Shown: piece by piece, positions 38,260 to 44,998 of the stretch
Numbering within the stretch: position 1 is the first letter of the stretch
How the letters are laid out: every line of letters starts with the position of its first letter
From: Variovorax paradoxus
GTDB lineage: Bacteria > Pseudomonadota > Gammaproteobacteria > Burkholderiales > Burkholderiaceae_C
DNA length: 64,000 nucleotides
Direction: 5' to 3'
Assembly: GCF_029919115.1 (NCBI RefSeq)
Contig: NZ_CP123990.1
Coordinates: forward strand, 3,870,501 to 3,934,500
Program-made: the position numbers and the translations under genes
The notes under the pieces: generated by a model
What the model was told of the DNA's origin: nothing
Databases searched by the model: none
Seen by the model: the letters and a program-made list of their open reading frames with translations, nothing else

Positions 38260-38321
38260 GGCGGCTCGCAAGAGCCGCCATTCGAAAGAACAGCTGCCTG
38301 TTGTCGTTGTTCTTTCGAATG
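38260..38321 (+). promoter_or_regulatory. Tandem intercistronic hairpins between the binding-protein gene and livF
   Basis: Hairpin 1 is GGCGGCTC-GCAA-GAGCCGCC (38260-38279), 8 bp closed by a GNRA-type loop. Hairpin 2 has arms ATTCGAAAGAACA and TGTTCTTTCGAAT (38280-38292 and 38308-38320). They touch each other, begin 16 bases past a stop codon and end 15 bases before livF. There is no T-tract, so mRNA protection or partial attenuation is likelier than full termination. Confidence 0.7.
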
Positions 38322-38335
38322 CTTCGGACCACACC

Positions 38336-39148
38336 ATGAGCGAATCCAAAATCCTTCTCGATGTCAACGGCATCGAGGTCATCTACAACCACGTGATCCT
38401 GGTGCTGAAGGGCGTGTCGCTCACGGTGCCCGAGGGCGGCATCGTGGCGCTGCTGGGCGGCAACGGCGCGGGCAAGACAACCACGCTGCGCGCCGTGAGC
38501 AACCTGCTCGCGGGCGAACGCGGTGCGGTGACCAAGGGCACCATCGAGTTGCGCGGCGAGCGCATCGAGGCGCTTTCGCCCTCCGAGCTGGTGAAGCGCG
38601 GGCTGATCCAGGTGATGGAAGGCCGCCACTGCTTCGCGCACCTGACGATCGAAGAAAACCTGATGACCGGCGCCTACACGCGCACCGACGGCAAGGCCGC
38701 GGTGCAGCAGACGCTGGAGAAGGTGTATGCATACTTTCCGCGCCTGAAGACGCGGCGCACATCGCAGGCGGCCTACACGTCGGGCGGCGAGCAGCAGATG
38801 TGCGCCATTGGCCGCGCGCTGATGGCCAACCCGACGATGGTGCTGCTCGACGAGCCCTCGATGGGGCTGGCGCCGCAAATCGTGGAGGAGGTGTTCGAGA
38901 TCGTGAAAGACCTGAACACCAAGGAGCGCGTGACCTTTCTTCTGGCCGAGCAGAACACCAACATGGCGCTGCGCTACGCGGACTACGGCTACATCCTGGA
39001 GAACGGCCGCATCGTGATGGACGGCGAGGCCAGGAGCCTGCGCGAGAACGAGGACGTGAAGGAGTTCTACCTTGGCGTCGGCGGTGCGGACCGAAAGAGT
39101 TTTCGCGACGTGAAGAGCTACAAGCGGCGCAAGAGGTGGCTGGCGTGA
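38336..39148 (+). CDS. livF: LivF-type ABC transporter ATP-binding protein
   Basis: A 270-residue ATPase. Walker A GGNGAGKTT, signature TSGGEQQMCAIGRAL, and Walker B MVLLDEPSMGLAP are present. LivF proteins are usually about 235 residues; this one has a basic C-terminal tail (DRKSFRDVKSYKRRKRWLA). The start has a weak ribosome-binding site directly behind two hairpins, which may lower its expression relative to the binding protein. A MITE-like element starts 18 bases after the stop. Confidence 0.93.
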   Translation: MSESKILLDVNGIEVIYNHVILVLKGVSLTVPEGGIVALLGGNGAGKTTTLRAVSNLLAGERGAVTKGTIELRGERIEALSPSELVKRGLIQVMEGRHCFAHLTIEENLMTGAYTRTDGKAAVQQTLEKVYAYFPRLKTRRTSQAAYTSGGEQQMCAIGRALMANPTMVLLDEPSMGLAPQIVEEVFEIVKDLNTKERVTFLLAEQNTNMALRYADYGYILENGRIVMDGEARSLRENEDVKEFYLGVGGADRKSFRDVKSYKRRKRWLA

Positions 39149-39165
39149 AACACCCGTGCGCTGCT

Positions 39166-39479
39166 GTTCAGGGCGCGATCCCGCCGACGGGGTACCTTGC
39201 TCCGCGAATGTCCCCCGCCTTCGGCTCCTCATTTATTTCGCTGCGCAAGGCACCCCATCGGCGTGCTCGTCATGCGCAATGGTCGTTGATCGCCGGTACA
39301 CCAGCAGCGTGTACCAGCGCACAGGGCATCGGGTGCTCCCCGCAGCGAAATAAAGGAGGAGGCCGCAGGCCGGGGGACATTCGCGGGGGTGCCTTGCGCA
39401 GCGAAATAAAGGAGGAGGCCGCAGGCCGGGGGACATTCGCGGAGGGGAGTACCCGGTGGCCTGTGCACACGCCCCGAAC
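39166..39479 (+). mobile_element. MITE-like composite repeat element, copy 1 (with an extra internal unit)
   Basis: This 314-bp non-coding element begins GTTCAGGGCG and ends CGCCCCGAAC, an imperfect terminal inverted repeat. Inside are an inverted pair of modules, each running from GCGAATGTCC to TTTATTTCGCTGCG, around a spacer containing CAGGGCATCGGGT. The right module is present twice in tandem (about 39345-39400 and 39400-39460). A second copy in opposite orientation is at 58887-59146. It fills most of the 383-base gap between livF and the PaaK-like gene; I see no gene in it. Confidence 0.8.
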
Positions 39480-39531
39480 GCGTCCGCATTGGACTTCCAC
39501 GCGTTGCAAATCAAGACATGAAGGTACGGAC

Positions 39532-40779
39532 ATGACCGACCACTACGACAAGCTAGAAATCCGTGACCCCGCCGAACGAGAGCGCGACCTCCTGGCCGCG
39601 CTGCCGAAGCAGATTGCGCAGGCCCAGACCGCAGCGCCCGCTTTCGCAAAAATTCTCGACGGCGTAAAGCCCGCCGACATCACCACACGCGAAGCGCTCG
39701 CCAGGCTGCCCGTCACGCGCAAGACGGAACTGCTCGAACTGCAGAAGCAGCGCCGTGCCGACGACCCTTTTGGTGGGTTTTCTGCCATCGGCCGCGGCAC
39801 CCGCATGCCGCGCGTGTTCGCAAGCCCCGGCACCATCTATGAGCCCGAAGGCGAAGCGCGCGACTACTGGCGTACCGCGCGCGCACTGCATGCAGCCGGC
39901 TTTCGCAGCGGCGAGCTTATTCACAACAGCTTCAGCTACCACATGACACCGGCCGGCTCCATCATGGAGAGCGGCGCGCGTGCCATGGGTTGCACCGTGT
40001 TTGCGGGCGGCACCGGCCAGACCGAGCAGCAGCTCGAAGCCATGGTCGACCTGAAGCCCGAAGGCTACGCGGGCACGCCGAGCTTCCTGAAGATCTTGCT
40101 GGAGAAGGCCGAAGAGAAAGGCCTGAAGTTGCCCTCGCTCACCAAGGCCCTTGTTTCCGGCGAAGCTTTTCCGCCCAGCCTGCATGACTGGATTGCAGCG
40201 CACGGCGTGAAGGGCACCCAGTGCTACGCCACCGCCGACCTGGGCCTCATCGCCTACGAAACCAGCGCGCGCGAAGGCCTGGTGATCGACGAAGGCGTGC
40301 TGGTCGAGATCGTGCGCCCCGGCACCGGAGACCCCGTGCCCGATGGCGAGGTGGGCGAAATTGTGGTGACCACCTTCAACCCCGACTACCCGTTGGTGCG
40401 CTTCGGCACCGGAGACCTCTCCGCTGTGCTTGCGGGCACCTGCCCCACGGGCCGCACCAACAAGCGCATCAAGGGCTGGCTCGGCCGCGCCGACCAGACC
40501 ACCAAGGTCCGCGGCATGTTCGTGCATCCTTCGCAGGTCGCTGAAATCGTTCGGCGCTTTCCGGAGATCGTGCGTGCGCGCCTCGTGGTGTCAGGCGAAA
40601 TGGGCGACGACCAGATGACCCTCAGGCTCGAGTGCGCCGGCGCGCCGGCCGGGCTCGATGCGCGCATTGCCGATGCGGTGCGCGAAGTGACCAAGCTGCG
40701 CGGCACCATCGAGCTGGTGGCGCCGGGCACGCTGCCGAACGACGGCAAGGTGATCGAGGACGCGCGCAGCTACAAGTAA
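39532..40779 (+). CDS. PaaK-like AMP-binding protein with a degenerate phosphate loop
   Basis: A 415-residue protein with the phenylacetate-CoA-ligase-like layout: N-terminal TTREALARLPVTRKTELLEL, central YHMTPAGSIMESGARAMGCT and FAGGTGQTEQQLEAM, then YAGTPSFLKILLEKAEEKGL, CYATADLGLIAYE and GDLSAVLAG, and the C-terminal KGWLGRADQTTKVRGMFVHP. The usual SSGTTG phosphate loop is replaced by VFASPGTIYEPEG. Last gene of the LIV cluster; it is the second ligase-like gene there. It may act on a different acid or be a non-adenylating relative. It is preceded by a MITE-like element. Confidence 0.85.
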   Translation: MTDHYDKLEIRDPAERERDLLAALPKQIAQAQTAAPAFAKILDGVKPADITTREALARLPVTRKTELLELQKQRRADDPFGGFSAIGRGTRMPRVFASPGTIYEPEGEARDYWRTARALHAAGFRSGELIHNSFSYHMTPAGSIMESGARAMGCTVFAGGTGQTEQQLEAMVDLKPEGYAGTPSFLKILLEKAEEKGLKLPSLTKALVSGEAFPPSLHDWIAAHGVKGTQCYATADLGLIAYETSAREGLVIDEGVLVEIVRPGTGDPVPDGEVGEIVVTTFNPDYPLVRFGTGDLSAVLAGTCPTGRTNKRIKGWLGRADQTTKVRGMFVHPSQVAEIVRRFPEIVRARLVVSGEMGDDQMTLRLECAGAPAGLDARIADAVREVTKLRGTIELVAPGTLPNDGKVIEDARSYK

Positions 40780-41789
40780 CGGCGGTAGAAACGGCGCGTG
40801 ACTGCACGCACCACAAACACCAGCAGCACAAGGTAGACCACCGCCATTGCAACCGCGAGCATCACGAGGCTGCCGCTGCTGCTTTGGCCCGAAAAGCTCA
40901 CGCTCGCAATCCACAACAGGCCGCCGACCGCGAGTGCAATGCACACCGCCTGCAACAGGGCAAAGGCCGAGACCGCCGCCGCCACGGCCCGGAAGGGACG
41001 CGTCTGCGCAGGCGCAGGTTCGGCGCCAAGCCACCCGGCCCAGAACGCCAGCCCATAGACCAGCAGCGGCAGCGCAAACCAGGCCAGAAGAAGCGGCAGC
41101 ACTTCGGTGTCCCTCGACATATCGACCCAGCCGCTCGCGGCGTTGCCGATCCACATCTGCAGCGAGACGAATATTGCGGCAATCACCAGCGCCACCGCGC
41201 CGCGCTTCGAAGCGGCACCGCCAGGCTCCGCGCCGTAGCGTTCATCCTCGACTGCGATCCCGCGCTCGCGCAATGCAAAACGTGCGGCAAGCCACACGCT
41301 CGCGATGACGACGAGCACCTGGAGAACCGACTGGAGCAGCATCGACATGGCCATGATCGAGCGCAAGCCGTACGCGTCGACCGCCTCGTGCATCGGCCCG
41401 CCCGGCATGAAGAGCACCTGTGCCTGGTAGAACAGCGGCGTCAATGCAAGGGCGTTGACCACCATCGCCGGCAGGAACACGGCGGCAAAGCGACTTCCCG
41501 GGCTGCGAAGCTGCGCAACGCGGGCGGCACCGCGCTCGTCGAGCGCCTTGCGCGCATGGCACCACGCCAGCGTGGCGGCCAGCAGCCAGGCCGTTGCAAC
41601 ACGCGACAGCAGCGGAACCCACACGCCGGGCTGCGCGTACACGCTGCGCATCTGCTCGCTGTGCGGCGACGAAGGCAGCAGCTGCACTGTCATGCTCACG
41701 ATGAACAGGGCCGCATCGATGGCCACGACAGTCCATGCAAAGTCTCTGGGCAGGCGCTGTGCGCGCTCGAAAGATGGAGATGCCGCCAT
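40770..41789 (-). CDS. Polytopic membrane protein of unknown function
   Basis: A 339-residue protein from ATG 41789 (MAASPSFERAQRLPRDFAWT); a GTG 11 codons upstream is an alternative. About seven hydrophobic helices are visible, including FAWTVVAIDAALFIVSMTVQ, VATAWLLAATLAWCH, LLAWFALPLLVYGLAFWAGW and LVMLAVAMAVVYLVLLVFVV. It ends in a basic tail (RAVTRRFYRRYL). No family signature is recognised. Its 3' end overlaps the PaaK-like gene by 10 bases tail to tail. Confidence 0.7.
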   Translation of the reverse strand: MAASPSFERAQRLPRDFAWTVVAIDAALFIVSMTVQLLPSSPHSEQMRSVYAQPGVWVPLLSRVATAWLLAATLAWCHARKALDERGAARVAQLRSPGSRFAAVFLPAMVVNALALTPLFYQAQVLFMPGGPMHEAVDAYGLRSIMAMSMLLQSVLQVLVVIASVWLAARFALRERGIAVEDERYGAEPGGAASKRGAVALVIAAIFVSLQMWIGNAASGWVDMSRDTEVLPLLLAWFALPLLVYGLAFWAGWLGAEPAPAQTRPFRAVAAAVSAFALLQAVCIALAVGGLLWIASVSFSGQSSSGSLVMLAVAMAVVYLVLLVFVVRAVTRRFYRRYL

Positions 41790-41918
41790 ACGATAGGAAT
41801 ACTTTCGCCTTGATGAGCCCACCGCCGGCGCGCAGAGGGCCAGGCGAGGTGAAAGCGGCGAGCGTACCGGATCGCGATGGCAGCACTCCCAAGCCCGTGC
41901 AAAGCAGCACAGGCGTGC

Positions 41919-43037
41919 TCAGTGCGCGAGTGCGGCCTCGGCGTCTTCGGGCGTGGGGCCCACGTACACCGATTGCGGCCGTATCAGCCGCCCCTTCTTC
42001 ACCTGCTCGCGCGCATGCGCGATCCATCCACTCACGCGCCCGGCTGCGAACACGCAAGTGAAGCTCTCGCGGCCAAAACCCAGGGCTTCGAGCAGCAGCG
42101 CGGTATAGAACTCCACATTGGTTTCCAGTGCGCGATCGGGTTTCTTCTCGCGCAGGATGGCCAGCGCGGCTTTCTCGGCGGCCTCTGCCAGTTCGAAGCG
42201 CGCGGCATTGACGCTGCCCTCGGCGCCCAGCCGGCGCAGCGCCCCCTTGAGCGCATCGGCGCGCGGATCGCGCACGCGGTAGATGCGGTGGCCAAAGCCC
42301 ATCAACCGCTGGCCACCCGCCACAGCCTCTTCGAGCCATGCGCGCGCGTTGGCCGCGGTTCCGATGGCATCGAGCGCATCGAGCACCGGCCCGGGCGCAC
42401 CGCCATGCAACGGACCCTTGAGCGCGCTGATCCCGGCGAGCACCGCCGACGCAAGCCCTGCACCGGTCGAGGCCACCACGCGTGCGGCAAAGGTCGACGC
42501 ATTCAAGCCGTGGTCGCAAACGGTGACCAGGTAGGTGTCGAGGGCGGCAACCTGCGCCGCGGTGGGTGCGCGGCCGTGCAGCATGCGAAGCATGTCGCCA
42601 GCCTGCGGCAGTGTTTCGTCGGGCGCGAGCGCCTGCACGCCCAGCCGCCAGCGCATCACCGCTGCGGTGTAGACCGCAGGTGCCGCCACCAGCCGAAGCG
42701 CGGTGTCCAGGTCGTCGCCGTCGGGCAGTCGCGCCATCAGCGCCCGAACCGCTTCGATGGGCGGCAGCTTGCGCAGCATGGCGTCGTCGTTGGCTTGCAG
42801 CCGCTCGAAGGCTTCGCGCCGCGCACGGCCCAGGCCGCTGCGCAAAGCGGCCGCGTCGGGGAGCTTGTCGAAGAAGCCCTCGAACAGCAGCGCGACGGCG
42901 TCTTCATAGCGCCAGTGCTGCGCAATCTCGCCGAGCTCATGGCCGCGGATCACCAGCCGGCCGGCGGCGCCATCCACTTCGGACAACACGGTGCGCGCGG
43001 CCACCACGCCTTCGAGGCCGCCATCTTCGTCGTTCAT
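41919..43037 (-). CDS. Citrate-synthase-family protein
   Basis: A 372-residue protein with AAGGAG 8 bases before ATG 43037. Catalytic histidines are in place: H211 (GPLHGGAPG) and H250 (GFGHRIYRV). The third catalytic position, normally Asp in NVDFY, is Glu309 here (NVEFYTA). RPQSVYVGP near the C-terminus supplies the CoA/citrate arginine region. It could be a citrate or 2-methylcitrate synthase or a relative with another acyl-CoA or keto acid. The divergent neighbour is an HTH-fused relative of the same fold, 74 bases away. Confidence 0.85.
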   Translation of the reverse strand: MNDEDGGLEGVVAARTVLSEVDGAAGRLVIRGHELGEIAQHWRYEDAVALLFEGFFDKLPDAAALRSGLGRARREAFERLQANDDAMLRKLPPIEAVRALMARLPDGDDLDTALRLVAAPAVYTAAVMRWRLGVQALAPDETLPQAGDMLRMLHGRAPTAAQVAALDTYLVTVCDHGLNASTFAARVVASTGAGLASAVLAGISALKGPLHGGAPGPVLDALDAIGTAANARAWLEEAVAGGQRLMGFGHRIYRVRDPRADALKGALRRLGAEGSVNAARFELAEAAEKAALAILREKKPDRALETNVEFYTALLLEALGFGRESFTCVFAAGRVSGWIAHAREQVKKGRLIRPQSVYVGPTPEDAEAALAH

Positions 43038-43080
43038 TTCATGCTCCTTGATGAGATGGCTTCATTCTGTCGGCGCTAAT

Positions 43081-43110
43081 ATTGACGTCAATCTTGATTT
43101 ATTCCGTCAA
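43081..43110. promoter_or_regulatory. Operator-like repeats between the two citrate-synthase-family genes
   Basis: ATTGACGTCAAT (43081-43092) is a perfect 12-bp palindrome, and a further half-site CGTCAA lies at 43105-43110. Together they give three TTGACG/CGTCAA half-sites in the 74-base divergent gap. The HTH-fused protein encoded right beside them is the obvious candidate ligand. Confidence 0.6.
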
Positions 43111-43111
43111 C

Positions 43112-44278
43112 ATGACCAAGCCTCCGCTCTGGCTTTCCGCCGCACAGGCGCTCGAACTGATGCAGGTGCGGCCGCAAACGCTCTACGCCAGCGTGAGCCG
43201 CGGCCGCATTCGCGCCAAGCCCGACGCGGCAGACCCGCGCCGCAGCCTTTACCACCGCGACGACGTGCAGCGCACCGCGGCTCGCACGCGCGGGCGGCGC
43301 AGTAGCGAGGCGGTGGCGAGCGAAGCCATTCAATGGGGCGAACCGGTGTTGACCTCCGCCGTGTCCACGGTGGCTGACGGGCGGCTCTGGTATCGCGGGC
43401 AGGACGCCTGCCTGCTGGCGGAACACGCAACGCTCGAAGAGGTGGCGGGGCTCCTGTGGGAGAGCGCACCGCCGCGCTTTGCGTGCACAGCTTCGACCCG
43501 AGTGCACAGCACAAAGCAGGCAACCCCCCTGCAGGCCGGCTTGCTCGCACTCGCAGGACGCGCCGCAATCGATCCGCCCTCGCGAGGCCGTTCGCGCGCA
43601 GTGCTGCAGGCCGAAGCGGCAGAGGTGATCGGCACGCTTGCCGATGCATTGCTCGGCCCGTCTCCTTCCGCCGTCCTGCCCTTGCATGCACGCCTCGCCG
43701 CAGCATGGCGCCGTCCGAAGGCGGCCGATGCATTGCGCCGGGCACTGGTGCTCATGGCCGACCACGAGCTCAATGCATCGACCTTCGCCGCGCGGGTGAC
43801 GGCGTCGACCGGCGCTTCGATGGCCGCGTGCCTGCTTTCAGGGCTGTCGACGCTGACAGGCCCTTTGCATGGCGGTGCCGCGGCGGCGGTTCAAGCGCTC
43901 GTGCGCAGCGCCGCCGCATCGGGCGGCGATGCCGCGGTGCGCGAATGGCTTGCGCACGATCGCGCGCTGGCGGCTTTCGGCCATCCGCTGTATCCGCAAG
44001 GCGATGCACGCTCCGCGGCGCTGCTCGCAGGCATCGAACTACCGCCCGTGTTCGCGGATTTACGAGCCACGGGCGAAAGACTGCTGGGCGAAGCAGTGAA
44101 CATCGACTTCGCACTGGCCGCGCTGGCCGCCGTGCACAAGCTGCCGCCCGACGCACCATTGACGCTCTTCGCGCTCGCGCGCGCGGTCGGCTGGACGGCC
44201 CACGTGCTCGAGCAGCAGGCCACGGGGCAACTGATACGGCCGCGTGCGCGCTACACGGGGCCTGCGCTCACGCGGTGA
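43112..44278 (+). CDS. Helix-turn-helix/citrate synthase fusion, putative metabolite-sensing regulator
   Basis: A 388-residue protein from ATG 43112; a TTG start 10 codons upstream would run through the operator. Residues 7-56 (WLSAAQALELMQVRPQTLYA to the YHRDDV segment) form an excisionase/MerR-like DNA-binding domain. A linker (ARTRGRRSS) leads to a citrate-synthase fold with all three catalytic positions kept: H253 (GPLHGGA), H291 (AFGHPLY) and D332 (NIDF). It may be an enzyme that binds DNA or a regulator that senses acyl-CoA or oxaloacetate-like ligands. It has no visible Shine-Dalgarno sequence. It is divergent from a citrate-synthase-family gene. Confidence 0.85.
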   Translation: MTKPPLWLSAAQALELMQVRPQTLYASVSRGRIRAKPDAADPRRSLYHRDDVQRTAARTRGRRSSEAVASEAIQWGEPVLTSAVSTVADGRLWYRGQDACLLAEHATLEEVAGLLWESAPPRFACTASTRVHSTKQATPLQAGLLALAGRAAIDPPSRGRSRAVLQAEAAEVIGTLADALLGPSPSAVLPLHARLAAAWRRPKAADALRRALVLMADHELNASTFAARVTASTGASMAACLLSGLSTLTGPLHGGAAAAVQALVRSAAASGGDAAVREWLAHDRALAAFGHPLYPQGDARSAALLAGIELPPVFADLRATGERLLGEAVNIDFALAALAAVHKLPPDAPLTLFALARAVGWTAHVLEQQATGQLIRPRARYTGPALTR

Positions 44279-44299
44279 AGGGCACCGTTGCTGCTCGCG

Positions 44300-44869
44300 T
44301 CAATGAATGGCGTCTTCATGCGCGAGTTCGAACAGCGTCGTCATCTCCCGGTTGAATGCCGGCAGGTCGTCGGGCTTGCGGCTCGTGACCAGGTTCTGGT
44401 CGACCACCACTTCCTGGTCGATCCACTTTGCGCCGGCGTTCTGCAGGTCGGCGCGCAGCGAAGGCCATGACGTCATCTTGCGGCCCTCGACGCCGCCTGC
44501 GTCGATGAGCGTCCAGGGGCCGTGGCAGATCGCGGCAATGGGTTTGCCTGCTTCGACGAAGGCGCGCACGAAGGCCACGGCCTTCTGGTTGATGCGCAGC
44601 GTATCGGGGTTGACGACGCCGCCAGGCAAGAGCAGCGCATCGAAGTCATCCGCGTTGGCGTTCTTCAGCGGCACGTCGACTTCGAAGGTGTCGGCCGGGT
44701 CGAGGTGCTTCCAGCCGCGCACGCTGCCGTCGAGCGGCGAAACGATTTGCGTCTGCGCGCCGGCGGCGTCGAGCGCCTTGCGCGGCTCGGTCATCTCGGC
44801 CTGCTCGAAGCCGTCCGACACGAGAATGGCAACCTTCATTCCGTCGAGTGAAGATGAAATAACGGGCAT
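44300..44869 (-). CDS. DJ-1/PfpI-family protein (type 1 glutamine amidotransferase-like)
   Basis: A 189-residue cytoplasmic protein. ATG 44869 is chosen because AAGGAGA lies 8 bases upstream; an in-frame TTG further upstream covers that site. The nucleophile elbow AICHGPW contains the reactive Cys, and an acidic residue in VSDGFEQAEMTEP supplies the partner Glu. Known relatives (PfpI, YhbO, YajL) have protein/glyoxal deglycase, chaperone or protease activity under stress. It converges on the HTH-citrate synthase gene. Confidence 0.92.
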   Translation of the reverse strand: MPVISSSLDGMKVAILVSDGFEQAEMTEPRKALDAAGAQTQIVSPLDGSVRGWKHLDPADTFEVDVPLKNANADDFDALLLPGGVVNPDTLRINQKAVAFVRAFVEAGKPIAAICHGPWTLIDAGGVEGRKMTSWPSLRADLQNAGAKWIDQEVVVDQNLVTSRKPDDLPAFNREMTTLFELAHEDAIH

Positions 44870-44940
44870 GGGTGAAGTCTCCTTAGACAAGAGTTCACCC
44901 TAAAGCCCACCCTCGCGGCGTGCATCGGCACCGGTCGGGT

Positions 44941-44967
44941 CCGCCTGTCGGACAGTTCGACAGGCGG
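44941..44967 (-). repeat. Perfect hairpin in the gap after the M48-pilin gene
   Basis: CCGCCTGTC and GACAGGCGG (44941-44949, 44959-44967) form a 9-bp perfect stem with a 9-base loop, 32 bases past the stop of the minus-strand M48-pilin gene. It has no T-tract in that direction, so it may be a weak or Rho-assisted terminator or an mRNA 3'-protecting stem. Confidence 0.5.
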
Positions 44968-44998
44968 AAAACTTCTCTTACGCTTTGATCGCGTTGAC

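Noticed and set aside
39345..39465. CRISPR-like direct repeats in the livF-PaaK gap
   Set aside because: There are only two adjacent near-identical modules with no unique spacers; they belong to the MITE-like element also seen at 58887-59146.
43082..43111. TTG start giving a 10-residue N-terminal extension of the HTH-citrate synthase fusion
   Set aside because: The extension is encoded by the operator-like palindrome and half-sites, and the DNA-binding domain starts normally from ATG 43112.
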